NCBI RefSeq assembly: GCF_007474545.1
Contig: NZ_VKOG01000011.1
Location: 1 to 39,014 of the forward strand
DNA: 39,014 bases
Reading direction: 5' to 3'
Origin: Chryseobacterium binzhouense
GTDB taxonomy: Bacteria > Bacteroidota > Bacteroidia > Flavobacteriales > Weeksellaceae
Shown: positions 1 through 8,953 of the stretch, in pieces
Layout of the letters: the number at the start of each line of letters is the position of its first letter
Position numbering within the stretch: the stretch's first letter is position 1
Position numbers and translations under genes: made by a program
Notes under the pieces: model-generated
Database searches by the model: none
What the model was told of the DNA's origin: nothing
What the model saw: only the letters and a program-made list of their open reading frames with translations

Positions 1-115
1 ATTGAAACAAAGTTCAATAAACTTTCTATATCATCACTAATTATCAGCATTTCAAAGAATTTTACCAACTATTTTTGACTATTAAACCAGATATAAACTT
101 CTTTAGTTATATAAA

Positions 116-153
116 AAAATAAGGCTTAGATAAAACAATCTAAGCCTTATTTT
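116..153 (-). terminator. Terminator hairpin after the exported protein gene
   Basis: Perfect 15-bp inverted repeat (116-130 with 139-153) around an 8-nt loop. The stem has A residues on one outer edge and T residues on the other, so it could end transcription in both directions. It lies about 20 bp past the stop codon of the minus-strand gene at 173-877, which makes it that gene's terminator. Confidence 0.8.
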
Positions 154-172
154 CAGTGAAATTATATAAATA

Positions 173-877
173 TTAGTTTTGATTTAAGAATGTGACAAGT
201 TTTTTCATATCCTCTTCTTTATCAAACTTTATCTTATTTTCTTTAAAGAAAGAAGTTAAAACTTCTTTTTTATCAGGCATCTGCTGAATTAAATCTTTTT
301 GATTTTTAGGGTTTTTTATATAAGTTCCTTCTGCTGTTTTAATATAATAAATTGGATCTAGAGTCTTAAAAGATGCCGGTCTGTCTGTAGCATAAGAATT
401 TGCGGCAATCACAGCATCCACAAATTTTGTTTTAATTTTTTTATAAAGACTATATTTATCTCCTTCGATACTCTCAAAAAAATATCCAGAGAGTTCATCA
501 TTAGTATTAAGACGTACCATTTTATATCGTGGGCTAGTAAAATTAATTACTCCAAATTTATCTTGTTTTGGAAGAATAAAGGTTTTCTCCTCCTTAGTAA
601 ATTCAATTTCATCATTATATGAGTTATATCTTGCAGGTGCAGTTTCATTTGTTCCGGAAAAATTGGCTACATTGTATCCCTTACCATAATATGGAGTACC
701 CTGAATGTCACTATAGCTGAGATTCTTTCCTGCGTTTGGAGAATTTACTTTGTTGAAAACAGCATTATCCTGAGGTAAAAATCCACCATTGTTTGCTAAA
801 GAAAAATTTGATTGAGCACTAGCAGAAATAAATAGAATTGTAAATATACTTATTGTTATTTTTTTCATTTTTTTCAT
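173..877 (-). CDS. Exported protein of unknown function
   Basis: A 234-residue protein that I do not recognise. The first 21 or so residues form a signal peptide (lysine-rich start, hydrophobic core, ending near ASAQS), with no lipobox cysteine, so the product is probably periplasmic or secreted. The mature part is polar and lysine-rich, has no cysteine and no membrane segment, and ends in a charged region with KKEVLTSFFKENKIKFDKEED. No T9SS tail or repeat is visible. It stands alone, divergent from the protease gene at 1270, with its own terminator at 116-153 and a possible promoter box at 886-893. Two ATG codons three codons apart (877 and 868) could each be the start; the second leaves more room for a leader. 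Coding status is well supported; function is unknown. Confidence 0.8.
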   Translation of the reverse strand: MKKMKKITISIFTILFISASAQSNFSLANNGGFLPQDNAVFNKVNSPNAGKNLSYSDIQGTPYYGKGYNVANFSGTNETAPARYNSYNDEIEFTKEEKTFILPKQDKFGVINFTSPRYKMVRLNTNDELSGYFFESIEGDKYSLYKKIKTKFVDAVIAANSYATDRPASFKTLDPIYYIKTAEGTYIKNPKNQKDLIQQMPDKKEVLTSFFKENKIKFDKEEDMKKLVTFLNQN

Positions 878-1269
878 TTAAGATCCAAATTTAAAAAAAA
901 ATATGAAAACAACCTAGGTTGAATAAAAAATATTAATTAAAAAATTATATACCGTGGAGGAAATAAGGATTTAGCAAAATATTATTATTTTTATATGTAA
1001 ATTTAAGTTGGGGTAATTTAAATAATATTTTAGTTTCAATGCTTTACTATCATATCCATAAAAGTAAAAAAATATTTCTTTAATAGACCTATTTATCAAG
1101 CAAATTAATAATAAATAATATATATAAGAATAATTGCCATTTATATTGTCATAAATAGCAATTATCTATTATCATAATTGGTGTTAATTTCAGCAGATTT
1201 TATTGTGTAATTAAATAATTTTTAGGATTTTTGTTGATAATATATTTTAAATAGTTAATTAAGAGGAAA
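878..1269. other. Intergenic region with a long imperfect hairpin
   Basis: A very AT-rich divergent spacer of about 390 bp with no convincing gene. It holds a 15-bp inverted repeat with one mismatch (1130-1144 with 1151-1165, 6-nt loop) about 105 bp before the protease start. It is not followed by a T run on either side, so it resembles an operator or mRNA structure more than a terminator. No good TAnnTTTG promoter box was found for the protease gene. A short palindrome, AACCTAGGTT, lies at 911-920. Confidence 0.5.
886..912 (-). promoter_or_regulatory. Possible Bacteroidetes promoter for the exported protein
   Basis: On the minus strand, TAAATTTG (893-886) matches the -7 consensus TAnnTTTG. 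A TTG at 912-910 could be the -33 box, but the gap of 16 nt is short. The start codon is only 8 nt beyond the -7 box, so transcripts would be nearly leaderless unless the second ATG is used. Confidence 0.3.
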
Positions 1270-3183
1270 ATGAAAAAAAAATATTTGTTACTCATTATAC
1301 TATCCAATTTTGTTTATGCACAAAGTGATAGTGAAAGGAAGGAGTTGTCAAAATACTCAGATAAAGCTGCAAATATCGAGCTTTTAAAAGAACTAAAGAC
1401 TGATGAAAATAATCGTAAATTAAAAATTAACAATTATTTAAATCTAAATCCAAATGTGCAGCAGGTTGTCAAATTTGGTGAGTACGGAATGAAAGAATTA
1501 TTCGATATTTTACCTGATGGCTCTCCACTTTATATAAAAACATATAACGCAGGATCTGCTACTACAGCTAGGGCAAATACATTATATAATGGTGGAGGTC
1601 TATCTCTAAATATTCAAGGGCAAGGTATGATTGCAGGCGTTTGGGATGGTGGCAGTATTAGAAGTACCCATCAAGAATTTTCAGTTGGTGGTACATCAAA
1701 AATCGCATTAATGGATGGGGCTTCTGTTTCTAACCATGGTACCCATGTAGGAGGAACGATAGCAGCTCAAGGTCTTACAGCTTTATTGAGAGGTGTTGCG
1801 TTTAACTCATCAATCAAATCGTACGATTGGAATAGTGATCTTATTGAAATGCAAAGTGAGGCTTCTGAAGGTTTACTCACATCTAATCATTCATATGGAC
1901 CTGATCTGATGTCGAATAGTCAATTATGGATACTTGGAGCATATAGCAGTGATTCTAGACAGACAGATGCTTTGTGTTATCTAAACCCTTACTATCTTCC
2001 AGTTTTTGCTGCAGGAAATAGCAGAAATGATACAAGTGTTCCCTATATCACACAACTCACAAATAAAACTGGTTATGATATGATAGGAGGAAAAGCAACA
2101 GCAAAAAATGTTTTAACAGTTGCTGCGGTTGAACAAGTAAATACATACAGTGGTCCAGGAAGTGTATTAATGTCAAGTTTTAGTAGTTATGGACCCACTG
2201 ATGATGGCAGAATAAAGCCTGAAATATCAATGAAGGGTGTTAATGTAAGATCAACAACTTCAACAAGTGATACAAGTGCAGGTTTTATGTCTGGAACTTC
2301 TATGGCTGCACCTGGTGTTACTGGAGTTGTTTTGCTTTTGCAACAATACTATAATCAACTTTACTCTGCTTACATGAAAGCGGCTACAGTTAAAGGTTTG
2401 ATTATGCATACTGCAGATGAGGCCGGTTCATACGATGGTCCAGATTATGAATTTGGATGGGGATTGATTAATGCGGAAAGTGCTGCGAAAGTAATTCGTG
2501 ACAAGAATCTAACTTCTTCCCGAACAATTATTGAAGAAAATGTATTAGCTAATGGGACTTCTTTTACAAAATCTATTTCTGCGGGTGGTTTTGTGCCATT
2601 GAAAGTTTCAATTTCCTGGACTGATCCACAATATCCAGGTCAAAATTCAGGGACAGTTGATCCAGCTACAAAATATCTTGTGAATGATTTAGATGTAAAG
2701 GTTGTTTCAACTACAGGTACAATTTATTATCCTTGGAAACTTCATGGTTTAACGGGGTTGTTTACCGCTCCTAGCAATAACTCTACTAACGATGTTGATA
2801 ATTATGAAAGAGTTGATATTCCCTTACCAAGTGGTAATTATACAATAACAGTTACACATAAAGGGAATCTTACAGGAGGAAGCCAGCCTTTTTCATTGAT
2901 CGTGAGTGGAGCTAATGTTTCTACTTTGGGAACTAATAATAATACAATTAAAGAAAGTGATATTGAGATATTTCCTAATCCTACTAAAGATTGGATAAAT
3001 TTTAAAAATAACAATGGACAAGATGCGACTGTTGTTATTCTAGATATGTCGGGAAAATTTGTCAATAAAAGGAAGGTGGAAAATGGTAAAATTTCAGTAA
3101 TGGAATTGCCAAAAGGAACATATATTCTGATTTATACGGATAAGAAAAATAAACAGGAAAGTTTTAAGTTTATAAAATCATAA
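1270..3183 (+). CDS. Secreted subtilisin-like serine protease (S8) with T9SS sorting tail
   Basis: A 637-residue subtilase. A signal peptide ends near residue 18 (VYAQ). The catalytic triad is visible: Asp126 in GVWDGGS, His156 in NHGTHVGG, Ser344 in SGTSMAAPG, with the oxyanion Asn250 in FAAGN. A beta-rich domain follows (about 415-550), resembling the C-terminal domain of KP-43-type subtilases. The last 75 or so residues form a type A T9SS sorting domain (IFPNPTKDWINF near its start, PKGTYIL near its end). The enzyme should therefore be exported by Sec, moved across the outer membrane by T9SS and attached or released. An AGAGG purine stretch lies just before the ATG. A terminator follows the gene, so it is a separate unit from the SusC gene downstream. 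Substrate specificity cannot be read from the sequence. Confidence 0.93.
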   Translation: MKKKYLLLIILSNFVYAQSDSERKELSKYSDKAANIELLKELKTDENNRKLKINNYLNLNPNVQQVVKFGEYGMKELFDILPDGSPLYIKTYNAGSATTARANTLYNGGGLSLNIQGQGMIAGVWDGGSIRSTHQEFSVGGTSKIALMDGASVSNHGTHVGGTIAAQGLTALLRGVAFNSSIKSYDWNSDLIEMQSEASEGLLTSNHSYGPDLMSNSQLWILGAYSSDSRQTDALCYLNPYYLPVFAAGNSRNDTSVPYITQLTNKTGYDMIGGKATAKNVLTVAAVEQVNTYSGPGSVLMSSFSSYGPTDDGRIKPEISMKGVNVRSTTSTSDTSAGFMSGTSMAAPGVTGVVLLLQQYYNQLYSAYMKAATVKGLIMHTADEAGSYDGPDYEFGWGLINAESAAKVIRDKNLTSSRTIIEENVLANGTSFTKSISAGGFVPLKVSISWTDPQYPGQNSGTVDPATKYLVNDLDVKVVSTTGTIYYPWKLHGLTGLFTAPSNNSTNDVDNYERVDIPLPSGNYTITVTHKGNLTGGSQPFSLIVSGANVSTLGTNNNTIKESDIEIFPNPTKDWINFKNNNGQDATVVILDMSGKFVNKRKVENGKISVMELPKGTYILIYTDKKNKQESFKFIKS

Positions 3184-3196
3184 ATTTAATAAGTAT

Positions 3197-3228
3197 AAAA
3201 GGGTTTCAATTCTGAACCCTTTTTTTTA
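3197..3228 (+). terminator. Terminator after the S8 protease
   Basis: Hairpin AAAAGGG..TTCA / TGAA..CCCTTTT with one bulged T and a 4-nt loop, followed by eight T residues, 14 bp after the protease stop codon. Confidence 0.8.
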
Positions 3229-3461
3229 TGTATAAGAAAAAAATCAATAAATTTTCTAACAGATCTCCTTTGTATATTCTCTAATCAAGACAATCTTAAG
3301 TTAATATTTATTATTCTAAATTATTTTAGATATCTATTTTCGTAAGACAGTAACATCCGTACACTAATTCCTTTTGCGGGTTTTATTGATATTAAGATGT
3401 ATTGCAGTGCTACAAATAAAGATATTCTAATAAGTCATTTATAATACAATAATATCCAGCA

Positions 3462-3495
3462 TTTGTGGAATGTATTTTTTTAAAATCTACATTTG
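3462..3495 (+). promoter_or_regulatory. Predicted promoter of the first SusCD operon
   Basis: TTTG at 3462-3465, 22 nt, then TACATTTG at 3488-3495. This fits the Bacteroidetes primary-sigma pattern TTTG-N~19-TAnnTTTG, with a slightly long spacer. It would give a leader of roughly 115 nt before the ATG at 3618. A weaker TA-N3-TTTG match lies closer, at 3553-3561. Confidence 0.45.
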
Positions 3496-3617
3496 TATAA
3501 TAATTATCAATTGTTGTGAACAAGAATTATGTATTTATTGTTAAAAACTGAATAAAATTTGTGTATGTTAAAAATAATTAACATATTTGCTCATTAAAAA
3601 TATTAAAATTTGTTAAT

Positions 3618-6482
3618 ATGAATGTTAAATTACGTGTGCTAACGGCTGGTGTGTTGTTTTTCACAGGACAGGTGGTTTTTGCTCAAGACAATGACTCTTT
3701 GAAAAATGAAAAAACTATTGAAGAGGTTGTTGTTTTAGGGTATAATAAAACCCAAACTAAACCTAAAGATGTAACTGCGTCTGTAACTGTATCTGCTGAG
3801 AAGCTTGAAAACAGACCTAATGTTTCTTTCTTGAATTCTTTACAAGGGGAAGCGCCTGGTTTAAGTATTAGTTCTACTTCTGGTTCACCGGGATCTTCAA
3901 AAATTGATGTTATTATTAGAGGGGTTAGTTCTTTAAATGCTAGCTCAGATCCATTGTATGTCATTGATGGTATGATATCTAATACAGTTCAATTCAGAAA
4001 CTTAAATCCCAATGATATAGAAACGGTTTCTATTCTTAAAGATGCACAGGCTACTGCTATCTATGGTAATAGAGGATCTAATGGTGTTATTGTTATTAGA
4101 ACTAAGCAAGGTAAATATGGCTCTCGTTTTAATGTAACTTACAATGGGACGGTTGGATTAAGTTTTCTGCCAAATACGAAGTATGATATGGCTGATTCAA
4201 AACAATTATTGAGACTACAAAGAGCTTATGGTGATGGTGTTGGTGTGGGAATGACTGATGCTGAAATTGATGCGACTACTGTAAATACAGATTGGAGAAA
4301 AGAATTGTTTAGAACAGGTCAAACACAGTCTCACGATATCTCAATGGCTTTCGGTGGGGAGCGTGTTAATAATTTTACATCAATTGGTTATTTTGATCAG
4401 ACTGGAACAGTTCCGACTACTGATTTTAAGCGTTTCACGCTAAGGAATAATATGAATGCGCGCTCACTAAATAATAGATTTACATTTAATTCTAATATTT
4501 CATTAGCATATTCAAAAAGGCATCAACTAGATCAGGAAAATTCTACAGCAATTGATAATAATACTGTTCAAAATCCTTTGTTGTCTGCAATTACTGGTGT
4601 GCCATTATTGGATCCTAACAAATATGCTAATGCATATGAGATGTATAATGGTTTTGGTACAAATTTCGATAATGGAGAAAGTATTTACTCCTTATTGGAT
4701 GTGTTGAGAGGTAATTTACCTAATGAACTTACTGAAACTTCAGCTGTTACAAACTTTGCTGCAACATATAAAATTACAGACGAATTATCTGTTACTAATA
4801 AATCTGGTATTGATTATAAGTATTATACAAGAAACTTTGCCAGAGCACCATGGTCGTATTTAGCTTTAGCTGTTGCAAATACAAGTGGAAGAGCGTTTCC
4901 TGGAATTGAATCTTTTTCAAACACGTCTGAGTTTAACTTTAACTCAATTACGAGTTTGAATTATACAAAACAATTTGGTAAACATACAATTGACGCTGGA
5001 GTTTATTTTGATTATTTGAAGTCACATTATAAGCAAACATTTCAACAACAAGAAGGACTAAATCCTTTAAGCTGGGTTTTTGGTGCCGGAACTGGGTATG
5101 TTGCATTTGATACTGCTACTCCAGGTATTTATAGACCAACAATTCGTTTAGAAAAACTTACTGTTGGTACTCTTGCTTATTTTGCAACTGTCGATTATGA
5201 TTTTGATAGTAAGTATGGTATTGCGGGTACAATAAGAAGGGATGCAAGCTACCGTTTTACGGATGATAATAAATGGGGTACTTTTTGGTCAGTTGGGGGT
5301 AGATGGAATATTGACAAGGAGACCTTTATGGAAGGTTCAACATTTGATATGTTAAAATTAAGAGGTTCTTATGGTGTTATTGGTAATCAAAACGTTATTG
5401 CCGCTCCGTATGGGACAAACCCTCTTTATACTGCTACTAATCTTATACGAAACACCTTGGCTGTTGGGCAAGGATATAATCAAATTAATGGTGCTTTGGC
5501 CAATTCAGTACTAGCTAATCCTGTAGTTCAATGGGAGGAAGTGGGGCAAGCCAATGTTGGTCTAGATTTTAGACTTTTAAATAGAAAGCTAGAAGGTACC
5601 GTTGACTACTATAAGAAAACCACAAGAAAGTTATATAATTCTATTTTTTATTCTTATGCTGTTGGAAATAATCCTGCAACTGGTGGGAATACAATTAATG
5701 GTAATAATGGTAAACTATCTAACGAAGGGGTTGAATTAATGTTAAAGTATCATTTGTTTAACAATCAAGATTTTAAGTTATCAATTTATGGTAATGGAGC
5801 TTATAACAAAGGGAAAGTTTTGGAATCTAATGTTACTACAGGTATTCTAAGAAATAACCCGGGAAGTTTAATCGGAGAATGGTTTATGGTAGATTATGTT
5901 GGAGTAAATCAATCAAATGGTAATTTACTTTTTGATGTGAATGGTAATACTGTTGAAACATATGATGTTGTGAATGATCTTAAAGGTACAGGTAAAAGTT
6001 ATCTCCCTAAATATGTTGGTGGATTTGGTCTAAATTCTTCATATAAGAATTTCTCACTTGATGTTCACTTTACTTACCAGGCAGACGTTTGGAGGTATGA
6101 TAATCAACTAGACTGGATCTCTGATGCTACTCAGGTAAAAGGTCAAAATGTAACTGCTGACTTATTAAATGCTTGGACTCCAACAAATACAAATACGAAT
6201 GTTCCGTCAATGTTTATGACTAACCAAATTTTTGGTGATACATCAACTAGATTCTTAAGAGATGCATCTTTTGTAAGACTTAAAAATATCGTTTTTGGAT
6301 ATAGTGTGCCTAAAGAAATGTTAGGAAGTAATATTAAAGGATTAAAAGTCTTTGTTCAAGGAGAAAACTTACTTACATTTACAAAATGGAAAGGTTATGA
6401 TCCTGAACCTTTATTTGCCAGATCAGTATCTGTTTATCCAAATATGAAGACAGCTACGTTTGGTGTTACAGTTGATTTTTAA
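3618..6482 (+). CDS. SusC/RagA-family TonB-linked outer membrane protein (triad 1)
   Basis: A 954-residue TonB-dependent transporter that forms the barrel under an SusD lid. A signal peptide ends near residue 22 (VFAQ). A TonB-box-like stretch follows (IEEVVVLGY, about 34-42). The plug domain (about 45-165) carries the SusC signature DPLYVIDGM at 111-119 and the plug end LKDAQATAIYGNRGSNGVI. The rest is a beta barrel ending in an aromatic residue (VDF). The N-terminal carboxypeptidase-regulatory-like domain seen in many SusC proteins is absent: the TonB box comes directly after the signal peptide. It is followed 17-23 bp later by its SusD partner and then by a lipoprotein, clearly one operon. 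The substrate is unknown; no polysaccharide-degrading enzyme is nearby. Confidence 0.93.
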   Translation: MNVKLRVLTAGVLFFTGQVVFAQDNDSLKNEKTIEEVVVLGYNKTQTKPKDVTASVTVSAEKLENRPNVSFLNSLQGEAPGLSISSTSGSPGSSKIDVIIRGVSSLNASSDPLYVIDGMISNTVQFRNLNPNDIETVSILKDAQATAIYGNRGSNGVIVIRTKQGKYGSRFNVTYNGTVGLSFLPNTKYDMADSKQLLRLQRAYGDGVGVGMTDAEIDATTVNTDWRKELFRTGQTQSHDISMAFGGERVNNFTSIGYFDQTGTVPTTDFKRFTLRNNMNARSLNNRFTFNSNISLAYSKRHQLDQENSTAIDNNTVQNPLLSAITGVPLLDPNKYANAYEMYNGFGTNFDNGESIYSLLDVLRGNLPNELTETSAVTNFAATYKITDELSVTNKSGIDYKYYTRNFARAPWSYLALAVANTSGRAFPGIESFSNTSEFNFNSITSLNYTKQFGKHTIDAGVYFDYLKSHYKQTFQQQEGLNPLSWVFGAGTGYVAFDTATPGIYRPTIRLEKLTVGTLAYFATVDYDFDSKYGIAGTIRRDASYRFTDDNKWGTFWSVGGRWNIDKETFMEGSTFDMLKLRGSYGVIGNQNVIAAPYGTNPLYTATNLIRNTLAVGQGYNQINGALANSVLANPVVQWEEVGQANVGLDFRLLNRKLEGTVDYYKKTTRKLYNSIFYSYAVGNNPATGGNTINGNNGKLSNEGVELMLKYHLFNNQDFKLSIYGNGAYNKGKVLESNVTTGILRNNPGSLIGEWFMVDYVGVNQSNGNLLFDVNGNTVETYDVVNDLKGTGKSYLPKYVGGFGLNSSYKNFSLDVHFTYQADVWRYDNQLDWISDATQVKGQNVTADLLNAWTPTNTNTNVPSMFMTNQIFGDTSTRFLRDASFVRLKNIVFGYSVPKEMLGSNIKGLKVFVQGENLLTFTKWKGYDPEPLFARSVSVYPNMKTATFGVTVDF

Positions 6483-6505
6483 CAAAATAAATTAAATTAT
6501 TGAAA

Positions 6506-8053
6506 ATGAAAAAAATAAAAAATATAGCAATGATAATTGCAACAACTGTTGCCATTGTCTCATGTAATGATGCTATTGATATAGTTCAAGATGGAGAAAT
6601 TAATCCTGATTTGACTCTGACAACTGTTAATAATTTAGAGAATTATCTTAATGGTGCTGTATATAATTCTATGGATCATAGTTCAGCTATTAAATATACT
6701 TCTCTATTTACAGATGAACTGAGGATTGGTCCAAGTAATACTGGTCAAGATTTGGCAAATTTCAGATGGGTTATAACGCCTAATAATGGATATGCTTCTG
6801 CTATTTGGGGAGAAAACTATACTACTATTAATAGAGTTAACACCCTAGTTGCTGCTTCGGAAAATATTACACCGGCTACAACTGATGAAACTAGTATTTT
6901 CAGAAGTACAGTTGCTGAGGCTAGAGCTATTAGAGCATTGGCATATTTGAATCTAATGACTTACTTCAGTACAGATACAAAAAATGACAATGCATTAGGA
7001 GTTATGCTTCCTTTAAAACCCATGTCTATTACTGAAGTTCTGCCAAGGGTTTCAAATAGTCAAGTTTGGGCAGCAATGGAAGCAGATCTTAATTTTGCTT
7101 ATCAAAATATAGAAATACCTGTAGGTAATCCGCCAACAGTTAGAAGACCAAAGCCATTATTTATGAGTAAAGCGGCTGTAAGTGCTATTCGTGCAAGAAT
7201 GTATCTTTATAGAGGTAATTACGCTATGGCAAAGCAATATGCTCAGCAGGCTATTACAGACGCTGCTTTACCAATGACTGCAGCAACGCCAGTACCAGCA
7301 GGCACACCGGGTTCAGCAACTTGGAACACAGCTTTTTATACTGCAACGGGAGGACCATCTCCATACAGACAAATGTGGGTAGACACAATTCCAGGCGAAA
7401 ATATTTTCAAACTTGCAAGACCTTCTACAGGTAATTTAAGTGGAATTGCTGCTTTGTGGACTACTAACACTACAAATATTGGTGGGGCTCCTTTATGGAC
7501 TACTGGATTAAACCTATTTAATCTTTATACTAACACTTTAAATGATGTTAGAAGATATGCCTTTGTTGATCCAACATCTACAACAAATGTTTATGTAATT
7601 GATAAATATCCAGGTAAACTGACAACTCCTCTAAGAAACGACATTAAGTTGTTCAGAGTTACAGAAATGCAACTAATATTAGCTGAATGTGCTGCAAATG
7701 GTGCGCCAACTGATTTGGCTACTGCTGCAAATATTATAAGGAATATTCGTCAGGCTAGAAATATGTCAACAACTGTTCCTGTTCCAGTTCCGGTATATAC
7801 AACAGTACAGCAAGCTTTGAGAGATATTTTAGTAGAACGAAGAGTGGAGTTAGCATTTGAAGGGCACCGTTTTATTGATATTAAGAGGCTAGGACAAGTT
7901 GCAGGAGTTAGTATTGATAGAAACGCTGGTGATGATAGGCTTAATTCTGCAACGCCACTTACATTACCATTATCGGATTATAGATGGACTCTTCCTATTC
8001 CTGCTAACGAGATTAACGGAAACCCAACGATTCAACAAAATCCAGGTTACTAA
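6506..8053 (+). CDS. SusD/RagB-family nutrient-binding lipoprotein (triad 1)
   Basis: A 515-residue surface lipoprotein expected to cap the SusC barrel and bind substrate. The start chosen is the ATG at 6506; an in-frame TTG two codons earlier is less likely. The signal peptide ends in a lipobox, AIVSC, with the lipidated cysteine at residue 20. Typical features of the RagB/SusD family (SusD_RagB type) are visible: the N-terminal helical TPR-like part (ARAIRALAYLNLMTYF), the C-terminal EGHRFIDIKRLG, and the closing PIPANEINGNPTIQQNPGY. The gene lies between the SusC gene and the accessory lipoprotein with gaps of about 20 bp. It differs in subfamily from the second SusD at 21876. The ligand cannot be deduced. 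Confidence 0.92.
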   Translation: MKKIKNIAMIIATTVAIVSCNDAIDIVQDGEINPDLTLTTVNNLENYLNGAVYNSMDHSSAIKYTSLFTDELRIGPSNTGQDLANFRWVITPNNGYASAIWGENYTTINRVNTLVAASENITPATTDETSIFRSTVAEARAIRALAYLNLMTYFSTDTKNDNALGVMLPLKPMSITEVLPRVSNSQVWAAMEADLNFAYQNIEIPVGNPPTVRRPKPLFMSKAAVSAIRARMYLYRGNYAMAKQYAQQAITDAALPMTAATPVPAGTPGSATWNTAFYTATGGPSPYRQMWVDTIPGENIFKLARPSTGNLSGIAALWTTNTTNIGGAPLWTTGLNLFNLYTNTLNDVRRYAFVDPTSTTNVYVIDKYPGKLTTPLRNDIKLFRVTEMQLILAECAANGAPTDLATAANIIRNIRQARNMSTTVPVPVPVYTTVQQALRDILVERRVELAFEGHRFIDIKRLGQVAGVSIDRNAGDDRLNSATPLTLPLSDYRWTLPIPANEINGNPTIQQNPGY

Positions 8054-8072
8054 CAAATAAATTTGAGAAATT

Positions 8073-8882
8073 ATGAAAAAATTATTAGCTATATTTCTTT
8101 TTGGGGCATTAGTTTTTGCGCCTACCTCATGTAAAGATGAAGATGAGATATTTTATGAAGGTGAATCTCTTTTACATTTTAATACTCCAGCTCAAAGAGC
8201 AAACGTTATTAAAGATACTGGAAGTGCGGATTATGTAGTAACATACGGTGTAACCAAGGCTGCTGGTGCTGACAGTAATGTAGAATTAGTTTTTGACGCA
8301 GCAAAATCTACTGCTGTTTTAGGTACTGATTTCACAATTATTGAATCTACCGATGTGCTTCCCGCAGGAGTCTCTTTAGGAGGTTTTAAAATCAATGTTA
8401 AAGAAACTGCTGCTAAAGCGGGGAAAAAAGCTTATTTTAAAGTTAGGTCTGCTTCATTAGCACCCGCTATTTTTAATCAGGAAGTAGAAGTAGTTTTTGG
8501 ATTGGTTTGTCCTCCAGATACATTTGCCGGTTTCTTTAATGTACAAAATGTTTTATTTGGTCAATATCCTGTAGAAATTGAATTGGGTACCACACCAAAT
8601 ACATTAATCTTAAAAGACTACATTGAAATAGGTTTTGATATTACTGTAGAATTCAATCCACTAACAGGTGAGTTGAGCTTACCTTCAACACCTCAACCTA
8701 CTGGGTATATTAATGGCGCGAATGGCATGATTCTAATTAAGCCAGCTGTAGATGGTTCTAAAGGTACGGTTGATTTCTGTAACAGAACTATGAACTTAAG
8801 ACTGTCTTATGGTACTCCATCTGGAGCAACTTATACATCAGGAGGTAGTACTTCTTATGCGGATGTATTTACAGGTATATAA
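8073..8882 (+). CDS. Accessory lipoprotein of SusCD triad 1 (two-cysteine C-terminal domain)
   Basis: A 269-residue lipoprotein, last gene of the first triad. The signal peptide ends at Cys20 (PTSC). The following residues KDEDE resemble the Bacteroidetes lipoprotein export signal, so surface exposure is likely. The middle part (about 30-140) is beta-rich, in the manner of DUF1735/SusE-like proteins. The C-terminal part (about 146-245) starts at CPPDTFAGFFNV, contains TPNTLILKD and FNPLTG, and has a second cysteine in VDFC (Cys146 and Cys236). The same layout occurs in the lipoprotein at 23491-24393, at the end of the other triad, so the two are related. A role as an extra surface subunit that holds substrate is inferred from position only. 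Confidence 0.8.
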   Translation: MKKLLAIFLFGALVFAPTSCKDEDEIFYEGESLLHFNTPAQRANVIKDTGSADYVVTYGVTKAAGADSNVELVFDAAKSTAVLGTDFTIIESTDVLPAGVSLGGFKINVKETAAKAGKKAYFKVRSASLAPAIFNQEVEVVFGLVCPPDTFAGFFNVQNVLFGQYPVEIELGTTPNTLILKDYIEIGFDITVEFNPLTGELSLPSTPQPTGYINGANGMILIKPAVDGSKGTVDFCNRTMNLRLSYGTPSGATYTSGGSTSYADVFTGI

Positions 8883-8903
8883 AACTTTAATTTATATTTA
8901 AAT

Positions 8904-8937
8904 AAAAATCACCTCAATTTGAGGTGATTTTTTATTT
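8904..8937 (+). terminator. Strong terminator closing SusCD operon 1
   Basis: A 12-bp perfect stem (8904-8915 with 8921-8932), AATTT loop, and a T-rich tail. It lies 22 bp after the lipoprotein stop. The loop and tail overlap the promoter of the next gene. Confidence 0.88.
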
Positions 8938-8948
8938 TTGTATTTTTG
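8918..8948 (+). promoter_or_regulatory. Predicted promoter of the porin-bshC unit, inside the terminator
   Basis: TTTG at 8918-8921, exactly 19 nt, then TATTTTTG at 8941-8948, an exact fit to the Bacteroidetes consensus. A second TATTTTTG (8933-8940) lies directly before it. The -33 box falls in the loop and first stem base of the preceding terminator. The ATG at 8954 is only 5 nt past the -7 box, so the mRNA should be leaderless or nearly so. Confidence 0.6.
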
Positions 8949-8953
8949 CCTTT

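Larger units (their letters stand above)
3184..3617. other. Intergenic region ahead of the first SusC gene
   Basis: A spacer of 434 bp. It holds the protease terminator (3197-3228) and a promoter candidate at 3462-3495. The remainder is AT-rich and shows no gene, RNA fold or repeat that I can support. No ECF sigma or anti-sigma gene is present. Confidence 0.5.

Noticed and set aside
911-920. AACCTAGGTT palindrome
   Set aside because: Ten bases with no second copy seen and no clear relation to a promoter; may be chance.
3683-3964. Minus-strand frame of 93 codons inside the first SusC gene
   Set aside because: It is antisense to the plug domain of a well-supported gene, with no independent evidence.
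8924-8953. Ten-codon N-terminal extension of the porin
   Set aside because: It lies inside the terminator stem and promoter; the ATG at 8954 opens a clean signal peptide.
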